Shown here: positions 1-8,698 of the stretch, piece after piece
Layout of the letters: each line of letters starts with the position of its first letter
Position numbering within the stretch: position 1 is the stretch's first letter
Source of the DNA: Pseudomonadales bacterium
GTDB lineage: Bacteria; Pseudomonadota; Gammaproteobacteria; Pseudomonadales; Azotimanducaceae
Length of the DNA: 45,740 bases
Direction: 5' to 3'
Assembly: GCA_023300545.1 (NCBI GenBank)
Contig: JALZVT010000082.1
Span: 1-45,740, forward strand
Notes under the pieces: model-generated
What the model was told of the DNA's origin: nothing
What the model saw: the letters and a program-made list of their open reading frames with translations, nothing else
Database searches by the model: none
Program-made: the position numbers and the translations under genes

Positions 1-51
1 GATTTCTTGCGTGACTCCGACACATCCTCGCGCGAGCCGATGGCTAAGTAA
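1..51 (+). CDS. Possible 3' end of an upstream gene (partial)
   Basis: Frame 1 is open from the window edge for 16 codons and ends with TAA. The visible tail is short, polar and charged and matches nothing I recognise. A terminator-like hairpin follows about 80 nt later, which would fit the end of a transcription unit. Sixteen codons are far too few to prove coding, so this is only a possibility. Confidence 0.25.
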   Translation, partial: DFLRDSDTSSREPMAK

Positions 52-130
52 ATTGGTGGCATTTTGATATCACGCGTAAAAGGACGGTTGGTCTGTGCGT
101 GTTTTCGATGGGTTGTGTGGGTTTTGGTCG

Positions 131-181
131 GGAGGGCTAGTTGGGCCGCTATCATTAACTCTACGCTGAGCCTCCTTTTTT
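131..181 (+). terminator. Attenuator-like hairpin with T-tract ahead of the small peptide gene
   Basis: GGAGG-CT (131-138, one bulged G) can pair with AG-CCTCC (169-175), with an inner AGTT/AACT helix (139-142 with 157-160), and six T follow at 176-181. This has the form of an intrinsic terminator with a long loop. The distal arm CTCCT (172-176) can instead pair with AGGAG (183-187), the ribosome binding site of the next gene, across a 6-nt loop. The element may end the upstream transcript, or control the peptide gene by attenuation or by hiding its ribosome binding site. The pairings are seen in the sequence; function is inferred. Confidence 0.4.
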
Positions 182-193
182 CAGGAGTTTGAT

Positions 194-418
194 ATGCGTG
201 ACTTGAGTGTTAATGAGCAGCAAAGCGTCGCTGGTGGAATAGCGTTATCTAGCGAAGCGCGTAGCAGTGTGTTGTTGGCTCTGCGTGAGGGCAACTTCAA
301 CATCGGTGTCGGTACGATTAGCCTGCCGATGGGCGCGCCGGTAGTGAGTTCAGGGCCCTTGATAGTGTCATCGCCAGTCTTCTTCGGTGGGCCCGGAGGT
401 CTGCCGTACGATTGTTAA
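194..418 (+). CDS. Small peptide with double-glycine (bacteriocin-type) leader
   Basis: A 74-residue product. Residues 1-15, MRDLSVNEQQSVAGG, fit the double-glycine leader of class II bacteriocins, microcins and related exported peptides: hydrophobic Leu at -12, Glu at -8, Val at -4 and GG at -2/-1. Such leaders are cut by C39 peptidase domains of dedicated ABC exporters. The predicted 59-residue core is rich in Gly, Ser, Pro and Val, has a Gly-Pro-rich C-terminal third, and ends in a lone Cys. The start is supported by AGGAG at 183-187, 6 nt upstream. No immunity, modification or transporter gene is visible beside it, so any exporter lies outside the window. The core matches no bacteriocin I recognise; it could also be a signalling or secreted structural peptide. 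Confidence 0.7.
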   Translation: MRDLSVNEQQSVAGGIALSSEARSSVLLALREGNFNIGVGTISLPMGAPVVSSGPLIVSSPVFFGGPGGLPYDC

Positions 419-498
419 TGGCTAGGGTGTGAACGCCTTTGAGCGATCGGGGAGGGTGCGTGCGTAGGGCCGCATCCGCTACCCATGACTACGATCAA

Positions 499-741
499 TC
501 AGGCGTTATGACTGCCATCACAAAGCGGCGCACCTTTGGTCGCCTTGCAGGCGCAAAAGAACAGTTTTTTAGATTCGTCAGCGTCAAACTTCATAGGCAC
601 AAAGTCAGAACCCTTATGCGAGCCATCGCAGAACGGTTGGCTGGTGCTTTTACCGCAGGAACACCAAAAGTAAGATTTGCCGGCTTCGACTTCAACGCCA
701 ATGGGGGCATCGGCTGCGCGTACGGGGCTTGAATCAGACAT
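499..741 (-). CDS. CDGSH iron-sulfur domain protein with two motifs
   Basis: An 80-residue protein with two CDGSH (zf-CDGSH, mitoNEET-like) motifs: CSCGKSTSQPFCDGSH near residues 27-42 and CACKATKGAPLCDGSH near 63-78. In this family each motif binds a [2Fe-2S] cluster through three Cys and one His; all eight ligands are present. Tandem-motif bacterial members are soluble and are thought to act in electron transfer or Fe-S handling, with no settled role. AAGGAG at 751-756 lies 9 nt before the start. The gene begins about 20 nt after the 3' end of tRNA-Leu on the same strand, so the two may share a transcript. Confidence 0.92.
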   Translation of the reverse strand: MSDSSPVRAADAPIGVEVEAGKSYFWCSCGKSTSQPFCDGSHKGSDFVPMKFDADESKKLFFCACKATKGAPLCDGSHNA

Positions 742-762
742 CAGGAAGGGCTCCTTAGAATA

Positions 763-849
763 TGGTACCTAGGGTCGGACTCGAACCGACACGGTATTGC
801 TACCACCAGAGTTTGAGTCTAGCGCGTCTACCAATTTCGCCACCCAGGC
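763..849 (-). tRNA. tRNA-Leu(CAA)
   Basis: An 87-nt gene on the minus strand folds as a class II tRNA. The acceptor stem GCCTGGG pairs with CCTAGGT (two wobble pairs), discriminator A, and the CCA end is encoded. The D-arm has GGCGAAATTGGTAGACGC. The anticodon stem CTAGA/TCTGG closes the loop CTCAAAC, giving anticodon CAA (reads UUG). A long variable arm (GGTA/TACC) is typical of tRNA-Leu, and the T-arm is GTCGG-TTCGAGT-CCGAC. Confidence is high because all arms pair and the variable arm is diagnostic. Confidence 0.97.
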
Positions 850-860
850 ACAGTGGGAGC

Positions 861-892
861 GTGACCTTAGCTAAAGGTCACGATTGGGTCAA
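861..892 (-). promoter_or_regulatory. tRNA-Leu promoter overlapping a perfect 8-bp inverted repeat
   Basis: On the minus strand TTGACC (892-887), a 17-nt spacer and TAAGGT (869-864) form a strong sigma-70-type promoter, with the start expected near 857, 8 nt before the mature tRNA. The stretch between the -10 box and the start is GC-rich (CACGCTCCC), the discriminator type linked to stringent control. GTGACCTT (861-868) and AAGGTCAC (874-881) form a perfect inverted repeat covering the -10 box and part of the spacer; it could be an operator. Confidence 0.7.
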
Positions 893-958
893 CGGGCGAA
901 ACCAAGGTATCCTGCGCGCCCCTTTAAACGCGCCAATCTGGCCCCATCCCACAAGCTT

Positions 959-2029
959 ATGCGCCTCACTGACTTTGACTACATTCTGCCAACCGAGTTG
1001 ATTGCCCAAATTCCACTGGCCGATCGCAGCGCCAGTCGTCTGTTGCTGGTGGATGAGGTGGCCAATCAACACCTGCGCTTTGGCGATCTAGTTGCGCAAT
1101 TGAACCCCGGTGACCTGCTGGTGGTGAACGACACTCAGGTGCTGAAAGCGCGTATGCAGGCCCGCAAAGACACGGGCGGGGCAGCCGAGGTGCTGCTGGA
1201 GCGCATTGAAAGCGAGTTTGAGGCGCTGTGCCAGGTCAGGGTCAGCAAGGCGTTGCAGCCCGGTCGCGGTTTGCAGTTTGGTGACGCTGACTCGGGCGAG
1301 GTGGTGGATGCTGCCGAAATGCTGGGCCGCTCGGGTGAGTTTTACCGGTTGCGGTTCTCGCGGCCTGTAATAGAAGTGCTTGATGCTCACGGCTCTATGC
1401 CGTTGCCGCCCTACATCGACCCCAGGGCGTCGGCCGAATCGAGCACGGCCGAACCCCACGAACAACGTTACCAAACCGTCTATGCCGCGCAGCCCGGCGC
1501 TGTTGCGGCGCCCACGGCCGGCCTGCATTTTTCTGACGAGTTGCTCGATAAAATCCGCGCTAAGGGTGTTGCAGTGGTGCCCATTACACTGCACGTGGGT
1601 GCGGGCACTTTTCAGCCGGTGCGCGTCGATGACGTCTCCGAACATCAGATGCACGCCGAGCGCTATGTGATTCCGCCCAGCACTCGGGCTGCCATTACTG
1701 CCTGCCGCGCCAAACCCGAGGGTAGGGTAGTGGCGGTTGGCACCACGGTTGTGCGTGCACTCGAGTCTGCGGCAGCACTCGGTGAAGATCAGGGCGATAC
1801 CCGCATTTTTATTACCCCAGGCTTTCGCTTTCAGGCCGTCGACGCGCTTATTACCAACTTCCATCTACCCAAGTCGACGCTGTTGATGCTGGTGGGGGCC
1901 TTTGTTGGCTACGAGCGCATGCGCGCGGCCTATGCCTGTGCAGTTGCGGAGCGTTATCGCTTCTTCAGTTATGGTGACGCCATGTTTATTCCTCGCTGCG
2001 TGAGCGGCGGGTCCAGAGAGACCGTTTGA
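959..2029 (+). CDS. queA: S-adenosylmethionine:tRNA ribosyltransferase-isomerase
   Basis: QueA transfers and rearranges the ribosyl part of SAM onto 7-aminomethyl-7-deazaguanine at position 34 of tRNAs with GUN anticodons, giving epoxyqueuosine. The 356-residue product is the usual length and starts MRLTDFDYILPTELIAQ, matching the family N-terminus; that homology sets the start at 959 rather than at an in-frame codon 25 residues upstream. Conserved stretches such as PTAGLHFSDELL, LHVGAGTFQPV and TNFHLPKSTLLMLV are present. No clear Shine-Dalgarno precedes the ATG. The stop codon abuts the tgt start with no gap, so the two enzymes of queuosine synthesis are translationally coupled. Confidence 0.98.
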   Translation: MRLTDFDYILPTELIAQIPLADRSASRLLLVDEVANQHLRFGDLVAQLNPGDLLVVNDTQVLKARMQARKDTGGAAEVLLERIESEFEALCQVRVSKALQPGRGLQFGDADSGEVVDAAEMLGRSGEFYRLRFSRPVIEVLDAHGSMPLPPYIDPRASAESSTAEPHEQRYQTVYAAQPGAVAAPTAGLHFSDELLDKIRAKGVAVVPITLHVGAGTFQPVRVDDVSEHQMHAERYVIPPSTRAAITACRAKPEGRVVAVGTTVVRALESAAALGEDQGDTRIFITPGFRFQAVDALITNFHLPKSTLLMLVGAFVGYERMRAAYACAVAERYRFFSYGDAMFIPRCVSGGSRETV

Positions 2030-3506
<1,477 letters not shown>

Positions 3507-3538
3507 TCGCTCGACCACGTAAGAGGAATAGAAGGCAG

Positions 3539-5485
3539 ATGGCTAACGACGGCCTTGTAGGCGAAAGCCTGATTCGACCGGCGGGTTCTGGCTATCGGCC
3601 ACCCAACACCTTTCCTTTATGGCGCTACCTGCTGGTGGCGTTTGTAGTTGGGCTGGGGGCGCTCTATGCGTTACCCACGCTGTATCCGCCCGATTATGCG
3701 TTGCAGATTCGGCCAGACAATGCCGATCTGGTTGCTGATCAAGAGCTGATCGAGCGCGCTGAAGCCGCGCTTCGAGAAGGCGGCGTCACTGTGCTGCGGT
3801 CTGAGTTGTCAGACGGCAGCGCCATTATTCGGGTAGAAAGCAATCCGGCTCAGCTGAAAGGCCAAGAGCTTCTATTGCCAGTGCTCAACCCGGAGTTAGT
3901 TGCGACGGGCGAGGCCGACTTTGTGGTGGCGTTGAACCGCGCACCAACCACACCGCAGTGGCTGCAAGACATTGGTGGCAAACCCGTTTCCCTCGGACTT
4001 GATCTGTCGGGCGGCGTGCACTTTCTGTTGCAGGTTGATATGGACACCTTTCTGGAGAAGCGCGGCGTGATCACCGCCAAAACGCTCTCTGACACTCTGT
4101 TTGAAGCCAAAATTCGGCCCCAAGTGAGCAATCGACGTGAGCCCTGGGCAAACGGCACCGTGGTCAGTATTCCGTTTCGTAACGAGGCTGACCGGGAAAA
4201 AGCACTGGTCATTGTTCGCGATCCCGGCAACCTGACCGGCTACACCATCGACGAACGCCAGGTGAAGGGCTACCCCGGTCTGGTGCTAACCGCCACCGAT
4301 GAGTACAAGCGTGGCCTAGAAGACTACGCCATCGACCAAAACCTGCAGAGTCTGCGCAATCGGGTTGAAGAGCTGGGTGTTTCCGAGCCGCTCGTTCAGC
4401 GTCTGGGTCGCTCGCGCATCGTGCTCGATTTGCCGGGCATTCAAGACAGCACCGCGGCCAAGAAGCTGATCAACAAGTTTGCCAACCTCGAATTTCGCCT
4501 GGTGGCCACGAATGACGTGCGCGCCAGTGAAACCGAGAAGTTTGAATACGAAGGTCGAGAAGTTGCGCTGTTGCGCGAGAACATCGTCACCGGCGATCAG
4601 GTGATTGACGCCCAACAAGATTACGACGCTGAGACCGGCCAGCCCCAGGTGAGCATCAAACTCGACTCTGATGGCGGCAAGAAGATGTACGACTCGACCA
4701 AAGACAACATTGGCAATTCGATGTCGGTGCTGTTTCTGGAATCCAAGACCATTCAGATCACCACCACTGAAGATGGCGTGGAGAAGACCACGCTGCGAAC
4801 TAGTGAAAAGAAGCGCGTTATCAACGTGGCAACGATTCAAGCGGCACTGCCCTACAACTTCCGCATCACTGGCCTCGATAGCCTCGGTGAAGCCCGGGAG
4901 CTTGCACTGCTGCTGCGCGCTGGTGCGCTAGCGGCACCCATGTACATTGTTGAGGAGCGTACAGTCGGCGCCCAGCTTGGTGTTGATAATATCGAGCGTG
5001 GGTTTTTGAGCCTCGCGGTGGGCCTTGGCCTCGTTGCGATTTTTATGATGATTTATTACAAACTGTTTGGTGTGGCTGCGGTATTTGCGCTGAGCGCTAA
5101 CCTGATGCTAATTGTGGCGATCATGAGCTTGCTGGGTGCAACGCTGACGCTGCCTGGCATTGCCGGCATCGTGTTGACGATTGGTATGGCCGTAGATGCC
5201 AACGTGCTGATTTTCTCGCGCATTCGTGAAGAGCTGCGTGAACGCGCACCCCAGGCCGCTATTCAGGCGGGTTTCGATCGTGCGTTTGTGACTATTTTCG
5301 ACGCCAACCTCACCACATTTTTTGTGGCGATCATTCTGTTCTCGATTGGCAGTGGGCCGGTGAAAGGCTTTGCGGTAACGCTGGCCATCGGCATCGTCAC
5401 CTCGATGTTTACAGCCATTATGGGCACGCGCGCCATAGTTAACCTGATCTACGGCGGGCGCAAGCTCACGTCGATCGCGATATAG
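3539..5485 (+). CDS. secD: Protein translocase subunit SecD
   Basis: SecD, with SecF, uses the proton gradient to help pull preproteins through SecYEG. The product has 648 residues: a short cytoplasmic tail, TM1 near residues 29-48, a large periplasmic P1 domain with the SLGLDLSGGVHFLLQVD motif, and five C-terminal membrane segments including GMAVDANVLIFSRIREEL with the functional Asp. AAGAGGA at 3521-3527 is the ribosome binding site. It forms one operon with yajC and secF. Confidence 0.98.
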   Translation: MANDGLVGESLIRPAGSGYRPPNTFPLWRYLLVAFVVGLGALYALPTLYPPDYALQIRPDNADLVADQELIERAEAALREGGVTVLRSELSDGSAIIRVESNPAQLKGQELLLPVLNPELVATGEADFVVALNRAPTTPQWLQDIGGKPVSLGLDLSGGVHFLLQVDMDTFLEKRGVITAKTLSDTLFEAKIRPQVSNRREPWANGTVVSIPFRNEADREKALVIVRDPGNLTGYTIDERQVKGYPGLVLTATDEYKRGLEDYAIDQNLQSLRNRVEELGVSEPLVQRLGRSRIVLDLPGIQDSTAAKKLINKFANLEFRLVATNDVRASETEKFEYEGREVALLRENIVTGDQVIDAQQDYDAETGQPQVSIKLDSDGGKKMYDSTKDNIGNSMSVLFLESKTIQITTTEDGVEKTTLRTSEKKRVINVATIQAALPYNFRITGLDSLGEARELALLLRAGALAAPMYIVEERTVGAQLGVDNIERGFLSLAVGLGLVAIFMMIYYKLFGVAAVFALSANLMLIVAIMSLLGATLTLPGIAGIVLTIGMAVDANVLIFSRIREELRERAPQAAIQAGFDRAFVTIFDANLTTFFVAIILFSIGSGPVKGFAVTLAIGIVTSMFTAIMGTRAIVNLIYGGRKLTSIAI

Positions 5486-5495
5486 GGGCGTTCGA

Positions 5496-6425
5496 ATGGC
5501 GCGCGAAACTCCAACTTTTGATTTTATGGGCAAGCGTCGGCTTGCCACCATACTCAGCATTGCACTGATTGTTTGTTCTATTGGCCTGCTGGTGGTTAAA
5601 GGCCTTAACTGGGGGCTCGACTTTACGGGCGGCACCTTGGTAGAAGTGGCCTTTGTCGATCCCATCTCACCCCAGACGGTGCGTGACGAACTGGATGGTG
5701 CCGGCTTTGAGAACGGACTGGTGCAAAATTTCGGCACCGAGCGCGAGATTCTCATTCGCATGCCGCCCCAGGGCGACCGCGAGCAGGCGAAAATGGGCGA
5801 CGCAATACTCGCAACGCTCAACACGAACCATCCCGGCGTGGTGATGCTGCAGTCAAACTATGTGGGCCCAGCGGTGGGTGAAGAGCTCACCGAGAGTGGC
5901 GGGGTGGCGATGATTGCTGCCCTAGGCATGGTCATGCTCTACATTCTGTTTCGCTTTACCGGCAAGTTTTCTATCGGTGCGGTGACCGCGCTCGTGCACG
6001 ACGTCATCATTGTGCTGGGGGCATTTGCATTCATGCGCTGGACCTTCGATCTAAATGTGCTGGCGGCTGTGCTTGCGGTTATTGGTTACTCGCTGAACGA
6101 CACGATTGTGGTGTCTGACCGAATCCGGGAAAACTTCCGACGCGTGCGCAAGGGTGGGCCGATAGACGTGATCAATCGCTCGCTCAACGAAACACTGGGT
6201 CGTACTTTGGTTACGTCGTTGACGACATTGCTGGTGTTGGTTGCGCTGCTGGTTGCCGGCGGGGAAGGAATCTTTGGTTTTGCAGCCGCGCTAACAGTGG
6301 GTGTTGTCGTGGGAACCTATTCATCGATCTACGTCGCCGCCAACATTTTGCTGGCGTTGAACATTGATCGACAGGATTTGATGTTGCCCGAGAAAGAGAA
6401 CGCTGATGAGTTGGAGATGCCCTAG
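5496..6425 (+). CDS. secF: Protein translocase subunit SecF
   Basis: A 309-residue RND-family partner of SecD with six predicted membrane segments. The first periplasmic loop starts with WGLDFTGGTLVEV, and the fourth-segment motif GYSLNDTIVVSDRIREN is intact. It follows secD after 10 nt. Its stop at 6423-6425 is one nucleotide from the stop of the convergent suhB, leaving no room for a terminator between them. Confidence 0.98.
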   Translation: MARETPTFDFMGKRRLATILSIALIVCSIGLLVVKGLNWGLDFTGGTLVEVAFVDPISPQTVRDELDGAGFENGLVQNFGTEREILIRMPPQGDREQAKMGDAILATLNTNHPGVVMLQSNYVGPAVGEELTESGGVAMIAALGMVMLYILFRFTGKFSIGAVTALVHDVIIVLGAFAFMRWTFDLNVLAAVLAVIGYSLNDTIVVSDRIRENFRRVRKGGPIDVINRSLNETLGRTLVTSLTTLLVLVALLVAGGEGIFGFAAALTVGVVVGTYSSIYVAANILLALNIDRQDLMLPEKENADELEMP

Positions 6426-6426
6426 G

Positions 6427-7227
6427 TTAGCGCAACAGCGCTTCCGTATTCGGCTTCACTAACTGCACCAGCGCCTTAAACAACTTTGGATTGGCCGCGA
6501 TGATGTGGCCTTCTTCCAGCATTGTGTCCCCGCCGCGAAAGTCGCCCACAAAGCCACCGGCCTCGCGCACCAGTACAATGCCCGCTGCCATATCCCACGG
6601 CCGAAGTCCGGGTTCCCAAAAGGCGTCCAGTCGACCGGCTGCCACATAGGCAAGGTCGAGAGCGGCGGAACCACTTCGACGCATGCCGCCGCAGGCAGCC
6701 ATGCAATCGCCAAACATCGCCAAATAGGGCTCAAGTCGTGTTTGCAGCAGGGCCGGTGGTAGGCCAGAGGCGATGAAGGTGCCGTCGAGTCGGGGTCGAT
6801 TTTGAACGCGAATGCGCTTGCCGTTGAGCTGGGCGCCTTTGCCACGGCTGGCAACAAACTCTTCGTTCTGCAGGGGGTTCAACACCACACCGTGCTCGAT
6901 ATGGCGACCTTTTTTCAGGGCAATTGAAATCGAGAAGTGGGGAATGCCCTGGACAAAGTTGGAGGTGCCGTCGAGCGGGTCAATGATCCAGTTGAATTCG
7001 TCACTTTTGTACGCCTGGCCAGACTCTTCGCCGATAATACCGTGGGTGGGATAGGCCGCGTGCAGAGCGTCGATGATGATTTCTTCGCATTCACGGTCGA
7101 TGTTGCTGACGTAGTCGTTTTTGGATTTTTCTTCGATCTCGAGTTCGTCTAGCCGATCATGGGCTCGAACCATTACGTCAGCGGCACGGCGCGCGGCGCG
7201 CAGAGCGATGTTAGCCATCGGTTCCAT
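6427..7227 (-). CDS. suhB: Inositol-1-monophosphatase family protein SuhB
   Basis: A Mg-dependent phosphatase of the inositol monophosphatase fold; in enterobacteria SuhB also joins the rRNA transcription antitermination complex. The 266-residue product carries the metal site EESG, the IDPLDGTSNFVQG motif and the C-terminal WDMAAG motif. The start at 7227 (MEPMANIALRAARRAAD) is chosen by homology and because GGGA lies 9 nt upstream; an ATG six codons earlier is open but less likely. Divergent from trmJ, as in many gammaproteobacteria. Confidence 0.96.
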   Translation of the reverse strand: MEPMANIALRAARRAADVMVRAHDRLDELEIEEKSKNDYVSNIDRECEEIIIDALHAAYPTHGIIGEESGQAYKSDEFNWIIDPLDGTSNFVQGIPHFSISIALKKGRHIEHGVVLNPLQNEEFVASRGKGAQLNGKRIRVQNRPRLDGTFIASGLPPALLQTRLEPYLAMFGDCMAACGGMRRSGSAALDLAYVAAGRLDAFWEPGLRPWDMAAGIVLVREAGGFVGDFRGGDTMLEEGHIIAANPKLFKALVQLVKPNTEALLR

Positions 7228-7283
7228 TGGTAGTTCCCGCAACATGAGAGATAATCAGGCCGCGCATGCTAACTCCGCCCCCG

Positions 7284-7298
7284 CCTCTTATAAAGAGG
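7284..7298. repeat. Short inverted repeat between suhB and trmJ
   Basis: CCTCTT-ATA-AAGAGG is a perfect 6-bp inverted repeat in the divergent suhB/trmJ intergenic region. It may be an operator or a small hairpin near either start. No T-tract follows on either strand, so it is not a terminator. Confidence 0.4.
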
Positions 7299-7377
7299 TA
7301 ATAAAGAGCAACACGGGCTTCATCGTCCCAGTAACAACAGGCCAATCACTCTGAAAGAGCTTAATCACATTCGTATC

Positions 7378-8109
7378 GTGCTGGTTGAACCCAGCCATCC
7401 CGGCAATGTTGGGGGCTGTGCGCGGGCCCTGAAAAACATGGGGTTGAGTAATCTGGTGCTGGTAAATCCGTCGCGTTATCCCAGCCCCCAGGCCGATTGG
7501 CGGGCGTCGAACGCGCTCGACGTGCTGGATAACGCAACCGTGGTGTCGTCGGTGGGCGAAGCCATTGCGGATTGCAGTCTGGTGTTTGGCACCAGCACGC
7601 GCTCCCGGCGTATTCCCTGGCCCGCATTGACGCCGCCGCAAACGGCGCAGCTGTTGGTGAGCGGTGATGATGAGCTTGCAAAAGGCGATAAAGGCCTGGG
7701 ACAGGTGGCTATTTTGTTTGGCCGGGAAACGTCGGGGCTCACCAACGACGAGTTAGAGCGCTGTAACAAGCATCTGGTGATTCCAGCCAACCCGGACTAC
7801 GGATCGTTGAACCTCGCGATGGCGGTGCAGGTCATCTGCTATGAGCTGCACTCGCGATTGGTGGCGCTAGCGGAAGGTGAGGTTGGTGAGACCGACCATT
7901 GGGACCGCCGGTGGGCCACCAGCGACGAGCTGGAAGGCTTTTTTGACCACCTCGATAAGGTGTTAGTCGACGTCGACTTCTATGATGAGAAAACCAAAGG
8001 TCGCTCGTTCACGCGGCTGCGTCGGTTGTTTACTCGGGTGGGTATGGACGATACCGAAGTGTCGATGCTGCGGGGCATTCTCAAACAGATCGACCAGACC
8101 AGGGGTTAA
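7378..8109 (+). CDS. trmJ: tRNA (cytidine/uridine-2'-O-)-methyltransferase TrmJ
   Basis: A SPOUT-class enzyme that 2'-O-methylates position 32 of tRNAs. Family marks are the N-terminal strand RIVLVEPSHPGNVGG, FGRETSGLTNDE, and the knot sequence IPANPDYGSLNLAMAVQV. The coordinate given is the first canonical start (GTG, 243 residues), but it cuts off part of the first conserved beta strand: the frame upstream reads LKELNHIRI and is open back to a TAA at 7291 without any ATG, GTG or TTG. An ATT at 7369 or CTG at 7351 may be the true start. The gene precedes iscR, as in E. coli. Confidence 0.93.
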   Translation: MLVEPSHPGNVGGCARALKNMGLSNLVLVNPSRYPSPQADWRASNALDVLDNATVVSSVGEAIADCSLVFGTSTRSRRIPWPALTPPQTAQLLVSGDDELAKGDKGLGQVAILFGRETSGLTNDELERCNKHLVIPANPDYGSLNLAMAVQVICYELHSRLVALAEGEVGETDHWDRRWATSDELEGFFDHLDKVLVDVDFYDEKTKGRSFTRLRRLFTRVGMDDTEVSMLRGILKQIDQTRG

Positions 8110-8156
8110 TCAACGACTCTGATCAGACCCCGATGAATTGACTCGGCCTGATCTGA

Positions 8157-8162
8157 TAGGAT
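8157..8162 (+). promoter_or_regulatory. Candidate -10 box for iscR, close to the start codon
   Basis: TAGGAT lies only 8 nt before the iscR ATG, so transcription would begin at or beside the start codon, and there is no Shine-Dalgarno in the gap (GCGCGGCT). No good -35 box sits 17 nt upstream. TTGACT at 8138-8143, followed by GATC about 10 nt later, is a weak relic-like candidate for an IscR-type site. Low certainty. Confidence 0.35.
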
Positions 8163-8170
8163 GCGCGGCT

Positions 8171-8659
8171 ATGAAACTGACCACAAAAGGCCGCTACGCC
8201 GTCACAGCGATGTTAGATCTCGTCTTGCATGGCGCTGTTGATGCGTCTGCTGCAGCCGCTGATTCAGTGAGTCTCCCAGCGATTGGTGCGCGTCAGGATA
8301 TTTCAACCGCCTATCTGGAACAGCTGTTTCGCGGTCTGCGGGCGTCTGGGCTGGTGGCAGCCAGCAAAGGGCCGGGTGGTGGTTATCGACTGGCACGCCC
8401 TGCCGCTGAGATTAGCGTGTCAGACATTGTGTCGGCTGTGGGCGAAGGCATAGACGCCACCCGTTGTGGCGGCGCTGGCGACTGCCAAGACGGTCAGGAA
8501 TGCCTGACCCATGGCCTGTGGTCGGACCTGTCTCACCAGATTGATGATTTTTTAGGCGGCATTTCACTCGCCTCACTGGTGGTGCGGCAAGAAATACGCA
8601 CGGTTGCCAAGCGCCAGGATCTGCAAGCCAGTCGAATCGCCGCTCAGAATCTGCATTAG
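8171..8659 (+). CDS. iscR: Fe-S cluster assembly transcription factor IscR
   Basis: An Rrf2-family winged-helix regulator that senses Fe-S status through a [2Fe-2S] cluster and represses isc genes. The 162-residue product starts MKLTTKGRYAVTAMLDL, which fixes the start at 8171. The recognition helix region (ISTAYLEQLFRGLRASGLV) and the wing (GPGGGYRLAR) are clear. The cluster ligands are present as Cys in TRCGGAGDCQDGQECLTH (three Cys plus His). It sits 39 nt before iscS, so it probably controls that operon. Confidence 0.96.
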   Translation: MKLTTKGRYAVTAMLDLVLHGAVDASAAAADSVSLPAIGARQDISTAYLEQLFRGLRASGLVAASKGPGGGYRLARPAAEISVSDIVSAVGEGIDATRCGGAGDCQDGQECLTHGLWSDLSHQIDDFLGGISLASLVVRQEIRTVAKRQDLQASRIAAQNLH

Positions 8660-8698
8660 ACTGGGCTCTGAGCCCCAGTTCACCGACAGGTAATAAAA

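Noticed and set aside
439-732. A 97-codon plus-strand frame opposite the CDGSH gene
   Set aside because: The minus strand encodes two intact CDGSH motifs with a good ribosome binding site.
1088-1864. A 258-codon open frame antisense to queA
   Set aside because: It mirrors the codon structure of queA, shows no family motif and has no ribosome binding site.
7284-7310. A diverged copy of the 21-bp tandem repeat (shared CTTATAAAGA)
   Set aside because: Only about 10 bp match, within an A/T-rich core; the flanks differ.
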